From Labia minor (Eukaryota; Arthropoda; Insecta; Dermaptera; Spongiphoridae): a stretch of DNA of 64,000 nt. The notes beneath the pieces are model-generated. The model did no database searches, was not told where the DNA came from, and saw only the letters and a list, made by a program, of their open reading frames with translations. Positions 48,421-61,900 of this stretch are shown piece after piece (position 1 is the stretch's first letter; each line of letters starts with the position of its first letter). Location of the stretch: NCBI GenBank assembly GCA_963082975.1, contig OY720344.1, positions 35,146,033-35,210,032 of the forward strand. The letters run 5' to 3'. A program made the position numbers and the translations under genes.

Positions 48421-49047
48421 ATAAGTTGACCTGTGGCCAGGCACAGAACCGACCGACGGTTTGAAATAAATTAATTTCCAGCTACATAAACAATTTCAAA
48501 TAATTTTAATATATTAATATATTAATCTAATAAAAAACAGATAGGCATATAACATAAATATTTTTAATTTTATTGTATTTATAATATATATAAGGAGGCG
48601 CTTGCTGTTACGTTATGAAGGGCTGGGTGACGTCATATAATTTTAAATTAAGAAAAAACTAATGAAGATGATTTTTCCCGAAGGTAATACCAATACAAAG
48701 TGCATGATTCGTGGAGATATGTAAAAAAATATCCACATTTGAAATTGGTGTGAAAATAACCCTTCTCTTCCTATCGTGGATCGATAATACTACCACTTGT
48801 GATTTCCGGACATAAATCAAAAGTTGATCAATTCATCTTATTGATGCATTAAGTAAATATACCAAATTTTATCAAAATCCGTTGAGCCGTGCAAGCTTTA
48901 CACATCTATACGGACACACAGACGTACAGACATGCTAAAAATACTTTTTTCTGTTAAGAAAATGCATGATTCGTGGAGATTTATAAAAATCTCCACAAGT
49001 GAAATTTGGTGTGAAAACAATACCTCCCTTACTATCGTCGATCGGTA
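48421..49047 (-). repeat. Repeat family A, copy 3 (longest)
   Basis: 627 bp from ATAAGTTGACCTGTGGCCAG to CTATCGTCGATCGGTA. The most complete copy, with two similar internal CATGATTCGTGGAGAT blocks about 250 bp apart. No ORF. Confidence 0.85.
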
Positions 49048-50096
49048 AATATTTATTAAGATTTTTTCATTACAAGAAAAAAATTTACCAAAATTTCGTT
49101 AAATGTGTTTGCTCACTTTTACCATAAATTGTACGATATTACAAATTGTCCTTGTCAGAGGGAGCGTCTAAATTAAAATAAAAAAAAGTAAAAAAAAAAA
49201 TGCTTGAATAAACATTTAAGAAAATTACTTTCAGAACCTAAATATGGAAATAAGTTCAAAAGTTAAGCAAAACTTATTTTATTTCAAGCTTGGTGGTGGA
49301 AAAAAGTTTCTTAGATTAACATTCATTATGTGGCACTTGAAGCAATTATAATTAAATAAATAAATAAATAAATTAAATTTCTAAGAATATTTATGATGAT
49401 TTTATTATTATAGAATTTTGATCTTTTCAACATGAATCTCAGTAAAATTTACTAAGAAATTACTGGATAATTTACAAATATAAAAGTTTTTGTCAATGAT
49501 TGGAAACTCCTTTCTCGCGTCTATCTTTTGTTAAGGATTTCCTCTTAATGGTCTATTCGGCCACTTTTCAGCTTGTCCTTCCATTTGTCATTCCTAACTA
49601 ATTAACTGTCTAATCCACGTCCTCTTTAGGCCTATCCGTCTGGCTCACACAGGAGCAAATTTGGCAGAGATTAATTAAAAACCGCTTTACTTTCTTTTTA
49701 AACATTTTATTATCATCAAATTGAACAGATAAAATAATCACTAATATATTTTCTTGAAGAAAAAGAAATGTATCCTTACGTTGTTCAATAAAAAAGAAAA
49801 AAATATTTAAATAAAACATATTTTTTAAAATTAAAATTTATTTAAAAATGTGTTAAATGGCGAACAGCAGTACTGCAAGTACTGAAAGTACAATTAATAA
49901 AAATAGAATAAAAAGTACGATATAAATTTTAAAAAAGAAACTAATACAATAAATTTTATACAATTTCTCTTCTTCTTTTTTAATTACTTTTTAATATTTA
50001 AAAAAATGATTATAGTAAGAATGTAATAAAATATATTAATAAATCTAAAATCTAAAAATTAGTTAATAAATATATCATAAATAAATCTTAATCTGC

Positions 50097-50190
50097 AAAG
50101 TTGGATGGGAGTGGCTCAGGATAGAGACATTTGGAGAAATGTGGTTGCTGCGGCGAAGGACTTTAGAATTCTGTAGATAGATAAATAAAT
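50097..50190 (+). pseudogene. LINE 3' terminal fragment
   Basis: Reads GGATGGGAGTGGCTCAGGAT, then GAGAAATGTGGTTGCTGCGG, then a GTAGATAGATAAATAAAT tail. Matches the LINE ends at 30.98 and 60.6 kb. Confidence 0.65.
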
Positions 50191-50313
50191 CCTAATCCGC
50201 AAAGAAATATTAAATGCAGGCCAATTTGGTATGTTTTTCTTGTAGTTTTTATAGGACCTGACATTTTTAACCCTCGATACACTTTATTCATAAAAACTTG
50301 CAAAAATTAATCA

Positions 50314-51150
50314 TTAACCGGTTGAGTGCCAACGAGCGCCATCGCGATCTTGAAATCAGTTGCTATTTATCTCGCTCTAAGGGGGGTTGCTCGGACACAA
50401 AGCTATTTATTTATTTGTTTGCGAGTTAAATAAAGTTCAAATTATAATTAATTGATACTTTTTGAATCCATAATAATGTCGGAATACGAATATAATTCAG
50501 ATGAAAATGACTGTTCTTCAAGTCCTTCAAGTTATGAAGAAAGTGCTAGTGGGAGTGTGGTGCGTTCACACCGCGTATTGTAAATTTTGAGTGATAGTGA
50601 TGATGATGATGATGACGATACAACTATTTTTCTGATACGGAGTGCGACAATATCGATGTGAACATAACACAATTCACATGCCTACCACCAGATACACAAT
50701 TCGATAAACAAACCCCGCATGTATTTTCCGAACTACCAGGACCAAAACATACCCCACCAGGTGACGCAAAAACTATTCATTTTACAATTTATTTTTACTA
50801 TTATAAAAAAAAATAGTTGTTGAAACAAACCGTTACGCAGCACAATTTTTGCAAAATCATCAAAATTTGAAACCTCAATCTCGTGCAAAAATGTGGAAGC
50901 CTGTCACCAACCCAGAACTTAAAGGATTTATCACCGTTAACCTGAAAATGGGGATCACAAGGAGGCCAACTATTTGTTCTTATTGGACGAAAGGATCAAG
51001 ATCTATTTCATAGTTTACGAGAATGTTTGCACGAAATAGATTTCAGCTGCTCTTTGGTTTTCAGGCAGCATTATATACCTAACCAACAGTTAAGCATAGA
51101 TGAATGTCAATAACGATGTACCTTAAGTGAAAAGTATTTTAAAAGAAAAC
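50314..51150 (+). pseudogene. piggyBac-like transposon relic
   Basis: Begins with a TTAA target site (50314-50317) and CCGGTTGAGTGCC, typical of one arthropod piggyBac-like group. ATG at 50476 opens an acidic N-terminus (MSEYEYNSDENDCSSSPSSY), stopped by TAA after 35 codons. Later frames read VETNRYAAQFLQNHQNL, SRAKMWKPVTNPELKGFITV, MGITRRPT and, after a deletion, YIPNQQLSIDE, all PGBD-domain landmarks in order. The central catalytic region and right terminus are not found. Dead copy. Confidence 0.75.
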
Positions 51151-51388
51151 CTGTCATTAATGAAAAAAAATTATTTATTATACAAAACAAATAATAACAA
51201 CTGTTTATACATTAGCTTAACTTATTTAGAGAAGATCAAATGCCAATTGAATATGTTCAATTTATAACCTTAAAGAATGCATACATTTTTTTTATCAATT
51301 TCTTTGATGATTTAAACATCACCAATTAATAAGTAAAATATATGTTTGGATTTGTTTCCAGGAAGTGAAAACATACCCTCTGCTTTTT

Positions 51389-51876
51389 ACCGACCGACGA
51401 TAGGAAGGGAGGTATTGTTTTCACACCAAATTTCACATGTGGAGATTTTTACATATCTCCCCACGAATCATCATTTTCTTAACAGAAAAAAGTATTTTTA
51501 GCATGATGTCTGTCCCTCCGTCTGTCCGTCCGTATAGATGTGTACAGCCTGAACGGCTCAACGGATTTTGATGAAATTTTTTTATATATCACCACGAATC
51601 ATACACTTTGTATTGGTTTCATCCTCGGGAAAATCATATTTATTAGTTTTTTCTTGATTTAAAATTATATGACGTCATCCAGCCAGTCATGACGTCACAG
51701 CCTGGTCTTACATATATATTATAAATAAAATAAAATTAAAAATATTTATGTTATATGCCTATCTGTTTTTTATTACATTAATAGATATATTAAAATTATT
51801 TGAAATTTTTTCTGTAGCTGGAAATTAATTTACTTCAAACCGTCGGTCGGTTCGGACCTGGCCACAGGTCAACTTA
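51389..51876 (+). repeat. Repeat family A, copy 4
   Basis: 488 bp from ACCGACCGACGATAG to GGCCACAGGTCAACTTAT. Opposite in orientation to copy 3 and 2.3 kb away in the same intron. Confidence 0.85.
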
Positions 51877-52260
51877 TTTATTTTTTATAATTTTTCTGAT
51901 TTTAAAAAAAGTAGTCCTTCGAGTACTTGATAAGGTATTTAAAAAAAAATATTGAACAAAGAAAATAATAATTTTTTTTAAACTAAAAAACAAACCAAAG
52001 AAAGATAAAAAAAATAAACATAAATTAGTTTCAATTTTTGTATCATTTTAAATTAAATATTTCATTTTGTCCTACCTATTTTAATATTTACTTTAGAAAC
52101 AATACTCGATAAAATTTTATAAATATAAATGGACATAAATAAAATAAGAAATTCAAATTTTTCTTGAGAAGAAACTCTTGTTGTATATATAGTTAAAATA
52201 AATTTTTAAATCTTATTGAAATTGTTAATAAGTTTGAATGTATGTATATATGATAATTAA

Positions 52261-52268
<8 letters not shown>

Positions 52269-52312
<44 letters not shown>
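52269..52312. repeat. (AT)n microsatellite
   Basis: Uninterrupted alternating A/T run of about 44 bp, the longest in the window. Confidence 0.95.
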
Positions 52313-52314
<2 letters not shown>

Positions 52315-52990
52315 ATGTGACAAGCAACTGTGCAATATTTTGAGGCAATCAGTTAATTTATTTAACTAAAATGTAGGTACAAAATTTCATACAAATAAAT
52401 TAATAGCAAGTTAAGAAAAAAAAATTGTAAATTATGTATTACAAAAACATTAATGCTCATGGAGTGTGGTAACAATTTTATAATTAGTTTATGTGTTTGA
52501 GCTTTGTATAAAAAAAAAGTTGAAAATCGTTCGCTTAAAGGGTTTGAAATGAATAAAACAAAGAGGTTAGAAGGTGGGGTCTATTCAAGAGAGATGCTTA
52601 TCATTTTAAAGGGAAATAATGAAATTAGAATTGTCTAGCAATACATATTTAAACAAACAAACAAGCAAACAAAACAAAAAACAATAATAAAATAAAAATA
52701 AAACTTTTATCTCATAATAAATAAAGAAAAATGTATTAAAGAGAATAATTATATTATTTTGTATTGACAAATAAAACAATTTCATATGAAAAAGTTAATG
52801 TGTAAAAAAATTTATTCAAATTAATATTTGAAATAAAAATGATTTAATAACATATAAAAGAATTTTTATTTTTTAAAGAGCAAACATCTAAATATCTATT
52901 TCAGTGAATATATCCATCCATCCACGTCGTTCACTTCAATATAGAAAGAGGGTGTTTTAAATTTAAATCATTTGGAATTGAATTGTATTG

Positions 52991-53017
52991 TTATATATAT
53001 ATATATATATATATATA
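52991..53017. repeat. (AT)n microsatellite
   Basis: Alternating A/T run of about 26 bp. Confidence 0.9.
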
Positions 53018-53954
53018 AGGTGAATCACATTTAATTGATATATAAACAAAACGAAAAAATTCCATTAATATTTATTATAATGAATATATATAAAAAAAAA
53101 ATTGTTTTTTTTTTGATGTTAATGAATGAAAACCAATTCACCATTCATTAATTGTATTTTTTTTATTAATCAATAAAATAATGCTTTCTATAACAAATTA
53201 TATATTATATTCATGTTTACTCACTAACGAACTCATTTAATTAATTATCCATTCAATGAATCATAATCCAACGGCCTCAATCCTGTGTTCTATCAATTAT
53301 CTCGTTAACAATTGATTTTTTTCTTATTAATATACGAGTATGAAGACCCAGGACAATACCTAATGTATTTTTTTACCTGTTACACACTACTAGGTAGTTG
53401 ATTAAATGAATAATTGATTTTCAATCAAAAATTGTAAATTCTAATTGGAGGCTACTATTTGAAATCATTAAAATAATTGGTTTTGTACGTATATAGATGT
53501 ATAGTTAGAGACAAAGGAAAATTCAAAGAATTCATTATTTATCAAGAATAATTATGAGATCATTAAAATTATTATCAATTAATGTCAAAAGAAAATTTAA
53601 TAAAACAAATAAAAAATTGATGATTAATTAAGTAAGAATTTCCTTTTATATTATTTTGTATAATTCTCTCATTTTGGTTTATTAAAAAAACAAACAAACT
53701 TTCAACATGCATAATATTAAAATAAGGTTTTTATTGTATATTTTATAGTAGTAAATAAAGTGCTCTGCTTGAAGATTAAATTTTGATTTTTATGCCTTCA
53801 TCAAGATATGAATGAATTGTATCCCTTGATATAGACCAAATCATGATAAGAAGATTTGTTCATTTATATGAACTTAAAATTTTACTTTTATTTTGCTATT
53901 CATAGCTTTACATATCGTAATGTTAGTTTATTTAATGAGGAAATGATAATTTAC

Positions 53955-54077
53955 CTGTTTCGACATTATTTCATTATTCATTTTTTGAAGTCGTTTACAT
54001 TTTGCTAGAAATTCTCTCTCCAAGATTGGAGCTTTATCACCATTTTCTTTCGATTTATGAAAACTATTATTGTTGAA
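53955..54077 (-). CDS. Coiled-coil protein, coding exon 2
   Basis: 41 codons, phase 0 at both ends, with acceptor TTTCAG and donor AAACAG|GTAAAT. Encodes residues 41-81: a polar start, then a helical segment (LEREFLAKCKRLQKMNNEIM). The frame is open only in the phase that joins exons 1 and 3. Confidence 0.8.
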
Positions 54078-55827
54078 CTGAAATCAAACAAATTTGAAAA
54101 TAATTATTTAAAGAAAATTACACTAGAAAAATTTAAATTTAATTGATAACTATTCATACAGATAAGTAGATATTATTTTTAATATTTAATACAAGAATAC
54201 ATAATAATTTATCTACAAAAATAAATTTCTCAGTTACCCTAAGCAAATTACTTCAACTGTTGTGAGATTATTTATATTTTTTTTTTATATCTAATTTCAT
54301 TCTAAAAAGATAATATCATATGTTCTAAGCCAAAAGGGACCTAAGTTCATATAACTGGAAAATATCTGTCTTATTGGATAGAATATCAGACATCCAAATC
54401 CAAACGTGCGTTTTCAGGTGAAAACTTAAATTTCATTTTATATGCTACGTATTAGTAAAGATGAGCATATCTTTCATTTATATATATAAATTATAAAATA
54501 TAAATTTATAATAAAAAAGTATTTTAAATTATTTTTAAATAAAAAGAATTAATTTATCATTCATACTGAATCGATACACTTTTTCTTTGTATTGCATTTT
54601 ATCATATCATATTCATATTATACTGGTATATATTTAGTTTATTTACATAAAGATTAGAATTTGGATTAATTAATTGATATTAATCAATATTATTAGAACA
54701 AATATTAATTTTAAGATAAAATAAAAAAAAAAAATATTTATATTTTTACTTTATTTAATATAATATTTTTTTGTTTTAGTTTATAGTTTTAATTTTTTTC
54801 CTATTTTGGTTAACGATTCTAATTAAATAATGCAGTTATTTCTAACAATACATACTAAATAAGGAGAAAAGTTTTAAATAATACATCACCTAATACTTAC
54901 ATGTTTTCATTAATTACACAATTAAATTATTTTTAATATTTAATTTAATATGATTATATAGAGATGTCCGGGAAACTCAAGTGCGCTAATATAGATAATA
55001 ATTATTTTTCAATATTATGCAATATGTAATTACTAATTGTTAAATATAATACCTCCTAGGTCACCTATGACCTAAGTTGAATTAGAATAATACATTGTTA
55101 TCGGAGTTACATATGTATGCGAAATTTTAGCACATTAGAACATTGGGAAGTGGGTCAAATTAACGTTGCAAGATTTGACGTCACGGACACGGGAGTAAGC
55201 TAAATAAAAGCATGTAATAATAAATAAATTTAAGTAAAAAGAAATCTTTTTAAAAAATACACTTTACTTAAAATTGCACTAAAAAGTAAAAAATAAAATC
55301 ACTTTAAAGTGTGTGCGCTCAAATTATAATAACACCGTAAAACATTTGCTTCCATTTGGTGTTATTATAATTTGAGCGCACACACTTTAAAGTGATTTTA
55401 TTTTTTACTTTTTAGTGCAATTTTAAGTAAAGTGTATTTTTTAAAAAGATTTCTTTTTACTTAAATTTATTTTATACTTTTTAGTCGTATTCAGCGCTTC
55501 TAGAACTGCTATCGCCATCTATGATTGAAATAGTGAACTATTCCATATTCCGCATATGAAAGTTTAGTTAATTAATTACCACTAATAGATAAATAATTCA
55601 GTGGAATTTTCAATTGATTCGTGTATTATTAGCAGGAGCAAGCGCGTATGCAAAATTTCAAGTTGATTGAATGACGGGAAGTTGTTGAAATATCGATTAT
55701 AATATGCCGCGGACAAACAAACATCCGGACAGAGTGAGTAAAGTAAAAGTGTATAATAATAAAAAAATAAAGAAAACTCCGCCAAAGGCAGATTACTCAA
55801 GTGAAAAAAAAACAAATATTTCTTTAC
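54078..55827. other. Intron 1 of coiled-coil gene
   Basis: 1.75 kb, AT-rich. Its main feature is the long palindrome at 55223-55471. Confidence 0.65.
55223..55471. repeat. Long near-perfect palindrome (foldback element?)
   Basis: Two arms of about 114 bp (55223-55336 and 55358-55471) are inverted copies of each other with essentially no mismatches, around a 21-base loop starting GTAAAACATTTGC. The arms include TGTGTGCGCTCAAATTATAA. No coding. Most likely a foldback/MITE-type DNA element. A TA-rich junction on each side is compatible with a TA target site. It lies in intron 1 and would fold as a long hairpin in the pre-mRNA. Confidence 0.95.
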
Positions 55828-55947
55828 CTGGCTTCGAAATTTTAAATTTTCTTTCGAGCTATTTTGAATCAAATGAATTTTTGGTTTTCTTATTAGCGAT
55901 GGTTTCATTTGCGGCGTTGACGACGAAAGAGTTCCTCTTGGCTGCAT
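55828..55947 (-). CDS. Coiled-coil protein, coding exon 1 of 8
   Basis: First coding exon of a complete gene whose eight exons join in phase into 411 residues. The ATG at 55947 is preceded in frame by TAA, and the exon ends at CCAG|GTAAAG in phase 0 after 40 residues. This N-terminus is basic and Ser/Pro/Lys-rich (MQPRGTLSSSTPQMK...) and probably disordered. A good acceptor (T-run then AG at 55968-55967) lies just upstream, so a 5' UTR exon further right is possible. Downstream exons add an alpha-helical middle and a long coiled coil. There is no signal peptide or membrane segment, so the protein is probably cytoplasmic, cytoskeletal or nuclear. I do not recognise the family. A plus-strand frame over the same bases is a shadow. 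Confidence 0.75.
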
Positions 55948-55967
55948 CTCGTTTTATCTTTTGAGCT

Positions 55968-58900
55968 AAAAAAAAATATCAAATTTTTATTTATTATTTT
56001 AATATTCTAATAACGATCAACTCGCGTTTTTATTGATTGGCATATGAATGTTAAAAAAATGATCATCGAGTAAAATAGCAATTTTATTTGTTAAAAAGGT
56101 TTTATAACAATAAATGGAGGTTATCTAAATAGGTTCTCAATCCCATGAGCACAATAAAGTAAAAATATAGATAAAATGTGGTTTTTAAATAATATTGTAT
56201 CCTTGAAAAGATACACTACATCAGACATTTAAAACTAAAAGAAAGAGAGCAAGATAACAAATTAAATATATATATATATATATAATAAAAGTAGGTGGTG
56301 TTAAAAACATTATAGATTCGCAATGCAAAAACAATACAATAATAAAAGTAAAAAAAAAAAATATTAATTTAAGAAAAATTTAAATAAGCTCTCATGTAAA
56401 AAAATGAACTATATACTATTACTTACAGAAATAATTCAAACCCATCACAAAAATGATAAAAAATAATAATAATGTAATACTTTTATAATATCAAAAATAA
56501 AATTTACTGTGTTACATATCGAGAATTCAATCGATATTCAAGTTTATATTTTTTAAAGATCAATAAAAACATTTTTTGTTTACATATTTCAAAGAATAAT
56601 ATATATTATAAGTAATCAAAATTAAAAACAATTCCTTAATATTTTTTTATTATCAAATGAAAATAGAATCGATTTATGTCTCTTAATATTTGGTCAATAG
56701 GATTTTAGAATATTTCCTATTTTATTTTTAATTCAATAAAATATAAATTAATAGATTTACTCAATTAAATTTAGAGATTTTTCTTATTCTTTCTACTGCT
56801 TCAGATAATATAATATATCCAAATATAATAATTCATAGTATGAAAACAAATATTTTTAAAACACATAAATAGTATTAATTTACAATTTAAAATATCTTTC
56901 AATAAAGTCAAAATACGTAGTTATGGTTGTTATTCTCTATCTTTTTTACTTTTATATATTGTATTTTTGATAACATTTTTTTATCTCATGTGGCAGATCC
57001 CAATTTATTTCTCAAAGAGTGTACTCTGTGAATGACAGTGAAAAGTGTACTCTACCTCTTTCTAAGATAAAAAAAGTTTCCTATGTTTCTGATCTAATCT
57101 TATATTAATTGATCTTTCTTAAACAATTTTCTCTCAACATCTTATAAATAAAATTAATCAGTTTATAATTGGTGTTTATTTTAGTATTTCAACATCTAAA
57201 ATATGTGAATTTCGCAATAAAATCTTGCTACCTAGTTGAAGTTCATAATTACTATATCTTCTTTAGTCCAACTGTTACAGTTTTGGATTTGAACTACTCT
57301 TAGAAATTTGTTTTAGGTATATTTATATTTTTTTAGTATTCTTTATAATTACTTACTTTAATTTTATATTAATTGAATCTTTTTTAGTTTTTATACTCCC
57401 TAAAATAAATAAACATATATATATATTCTCCTTTAGGTATCCATGCAAGCTTTATTATGAGAAGTTATTTCTGGTTTATGTTCACGTTTAATTGTGAGAT
57501 CTGTATCGACGTTTTGCTCATTCTCAAAAAATCTCTTAAAAATGGTTATTGATATTTATTAAAAAGAATTACAATCAATTAATTGATTATATATATAATT
57601 GGTTTTTACTATATCTCTTTTTTCATTCTTCAATAATAACATCCATTTTTTCAATATGACTCTTTTTCTCTTAATTAATAAAAAAAAATTCTTTATGGTC
57701 CTTAAGATAAGTGTTATAAAAGTGATTGAGGGTTTGTTCTCAATTCTATTTCATCTTTTCTTTCAATTGCACAATTAATAATCAAATGGTTACGTGACAT
57801 TTTCTCTGTCTAATCGTTTACTCCAAGTTGGAAAAAAAAACGATTCGTGGAGGAGATATTGCTTCCGAGTTTCTTTTAATTGATGGCGCGAATGGGAAAT
57901 GGAAGATTAGAAGGGGAGACCAAATCGGAAATGGTTGTATAATTAAAGATTGATGAGAAATTGGATAAAATGAACATAAGGATATTTTCAGAAAAGTGTT
58001 TGCTACCAGTAAGATTTTTATATATCAATTGAGTTACAAATTTGGTCATAAAATTTAATAAATATATAGTTTTTTCTTAATTTTATTGGATTTTTTGAAA
58101 TCTAAGCACATTTAAGCCTGAATTCGTATAAATTTTAAATTCTTTATTTAATCTTGAATCTATGGTATATGAAATTAACTGAGTTCGGTCCTTCGACCTC
58201 TTCCAGAACGATATCTAACAATAAGTAGTTTTCGTTCTGATCAACAAACTTTTTATATTAAAAACAATAAATAAAATAAACATATTATCACATTTATTAT
58301 TAATTAATATAAGAAGATATATAAAATGTCTAAATAATTTAGTTTCGAAGCAATTCACTTATCGAAAATAAAAATTCTAAATACTACCTATATAACTTTT
58401 AATATCTTAGGTAAATGTTATATATATATATCTATTCATGGTACCGATTTAATCTTGGGAATGAGAATATCCTAAGACGATGTATTTAAATATTTAATAA
58501 ATGGAGTGTGCCTTTTTATAGGTTTTCACTTTAATGTAATGTAAAAATATAAAATGATACCTTTTCATTCTAAAAAATATTTTCAACTATCCATACAACA
58601 GGCACATATATAGTTAATTTTATCTCTTAGTCTCAATTGAAATACGAAATTATATAGCGGATATAAAATTTTATTTACAATTAGATTTGTCATTCTTTTC
58701 AAGTGCTTTCTGGAAGAAATCAAATGAAATCGATTTGTGTGGTAGTAGAATATTTTATTTTTTTTTTTATTAATAAATAAAAAAAATAAAATAACAGCAA
58801 GTACTATAATAAATATAACGAGTAGAGTTTAATCCAATTTACTCATAGATCAAATAAAAAAAACAATACTGCAATTAATTTTCATAAAAACTTTTATGAT

Positions 58901-61900
58901 ATCCTTGGGAATTTAATTTATTTTATATATAATCATATCCATCTAAATCTAAATTAAATATTTATATATAGATAGAGGCAGAAGCATTAGTAAAAAAGGC
59001 GAGTGAGTAGACTAAATTAGGAGAAAAAAAAAGATGAAAATGAAAATGGTAAATGGAAAAATGGTATTACTATTAATAAATGAATGAGGTAGTTTTCATA
59101 AAAGTAATTAATAGGATAGAAATGTTTTAACAGAAGGATGTTATTGTTTTAATTACATAATTTTATGGGACATTTTTGTGGTTGGGAATAAAACACGTAG
59201 TTAATCCCTTCTTTTAGAATTATACCGAGGAAGGGAGAAATAATAAATTAACCAAAGGGCTGAGGTTGCGTTAGTTTTTGTTCAGAGCGGATATCTTTCT
59301 TTTCAAGTGTATTTTAGAAGGAAAATATAAACATTATATTTTCTCCATGCTTAGAATTAAATAGAGATCTTTTTTTTTATTTCTTCATCTCTCAGTATTT
59401 GTTCTTTTGTTTTATAATGTATAGTTATTTAAAAAAATAAATAAATAATAAAAAATTACAAAATTTACTTAATACAGGTATAGTATTTTTGAATAAATTT
59501 AACGTTAAGAGTTAAAAAAATAATATTTATTTATTTTTATTTATTTATTTTCAATATTTGTCTCTAGCAGTAGTGTCTTATAAATTTGTATATAACTTTA
59601 CATAAATATAATACTCTTAGACTTGTTCATTCTATTATTATGAACGAACACAATTTCAATATACTCATAAAATACATATATATATATATTTTTTTCTTTT
59701 TTCCCAAATATCTATCTAGAATATTGAGAATTTCACAGAATCTAGTGTATAATTGATTCCACCTCGTATCTGTTGCATATAGTGTAGATATCTATTGTAA
59801 TTATTTTATATTTAATTCCTTTCATATATAATATAACAAATTTCGCTCCACACTGGCCATTCTAATCTGACTTATAATTCTTATCTTCTGAATATTTTTC
59901 AACAATTATAAATATGATCTCTCCATATTTTCCAATTTTATTTCTTTATGCTTAGGATTATACCTGGATTCAAATATTATATTGTAATCAATTTTCAGTT
60001 TTAATTCTTTTCAGTTATTCATAATTTTACCCAACCAGCTCTGTAATCTTGACTTCGCCTCCTCCATCCACATATATTTTCCCAACCCATTTCCTACAGC
60101 ATAACTCTTAACCATAAGGTCCAATTCAATTCCCCAACTTTTGCAATTATATATTCTTTAATCTATTATAACACAGTTTAGGGATTCTTTCCACCGGCAT
60201 GTCAATTATCGTTCTCCACCAGTCGAGAGTTCTTTTCAATACCTACAGGCTCGATGATCCTTATGTATTTTTTGTAGGTTAAAATACCTTTTGACAAAAA
60301 CTCAACTAATGTTGATTGTTAATTAACCCTTTCCAAATATCTTGGTGCCCAAATCTCTGGTTAAAAATAAAAATATCTTGTATGTGTTGTAAGTAGGATT
60401 TGCATGACCTCTATGCATCTTCAGACATAGGGTTATAAAATCGAGAAGGCTGGGATGGACGTGGCTAGTATGGGAGAGGAAAGAATGGCGAAAAATATAT
60501 TAGTAGGGAGACAGATTGGGAAACGTTCGCTTGGAAGACGCGGTGAGTGGACAATGAAGGAAGGGACGTGAGAGAGTTGGGAGAGGGAAGGAATAGGATG
60601 GGGACACTTGGAGAAATGTGGTTGCTCAGGCCAAGAACTTTCGATTTCCGTAGAACAGTGATAGGTAGATAGATAGATGTGTTGTAAGTGATCCTCTAAA
60701 TAATTTTAATTATAATTATTTTAATATTAACAATGCATAAACGTTTAAACGTAAATATAAATCAAGAAATGTGTTATTTAAACATTGAACGTAAAATATA
60801 TGAATTAATTTTTTAAATTAACAATTTCTGAAAAAATTCTTAACAAAAAGAGGAACAATTACTCTCCCTTAAATATTTAATAATAATTTTGCTTTTATTT
60901 TTATTACAGTGTTTTATTTAACTTGCTTGGTTGTCCTGTGTATTGTTTGTAGTAACTCATTTTTAACACAATTGCTAGTTGACCAATCGAACTAAAATTT
61001 TGCACACTTTTCAGATTTGGAGGACAATACATGAATATGAAATAAAGTTTTCATTCTCTTAATTAATTAATTAATTAATTTTAACCCATCATTAAATATC
61101 ATTTATAATCTCAAAGTATATACAAATAAAACTTAAAACCTTAAAAATTTATTTACTAAAAAATTAAAAATAAAATAAATAATTAAAAAAAAAATTAAGT
61201 TACAGTGTTTTATTTATAAATGCACTAAAAACTAGAAAATAATTTTTCTCTTAGCCTCAATAAGTATATTCTTCTTCATGATGGGGTTGTACAATGGTCC
61301 GCCTACTTAGCACTTCAACAACAATGGTCTAGATACTTTGAATAAAGAGCCTAATTAAAATGAATTAGTTAATTAATTTTCTAGCGATCTCTCAAATAAA
61401 ACGCTTGCCGTTTATTGCCATTTAATTTTGTCACCATTTTTAATTTAAATGGAAGCGTTTTAATTTTTTTTTAATTTATTTTTAATTATTTATTTTTTTT
61501 ATAAATCATATATAGATTTTGTTTATTCATAATTATTTACCATTTTTTAACAAAATAATCATTAATGTTATTTATACCCGAGATTATGTTTATTTTTGCT
61601 TTTTTATATATATTATTTATATCTAAATGCAAGTAAATAAAAAATATTAATGGATCAGAATGTGGTGGCTTAAATGATTATAGATCCGCCTCACTAAATG
61701 TTGAGCGATTATGTCTTGCCAAATACACTTAAATAATTTAAGATGTATTAAGTAATAAATAATTAATTTAAAATAAAAAAAATAAAGATCTCAAAAGCAA
61801 TTGAATAAAATTAAAACAATAAAAATAAAATAATAATCACTCTTAAATAATAATTGGTAAATTTATTTTAAAAAAATCAATGAGACCCTCAAAAATTATT

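Larger units (their letters stand above)
47777..53954. other. Intron 2 of coiled-coil gene
   Basis: 6.2 kb. Contains two inverted copies of repeat family A, a LINE tail, a piggyBac relic and AT microsatellites. The stretches at 49.1-50.0 and 51.9-53.9 kb are otherwise empty and AT-rich. Confidence 0.6.

Noticed and set aside
55704..55964. 86-codon plus-strand frame beginning MPRTNKHPDRV
   Set aside because: Lies exactly opposite coding exon 1 and its donor. The minus strand has the splice sites and phase continuity, so this is an antisense shadow.
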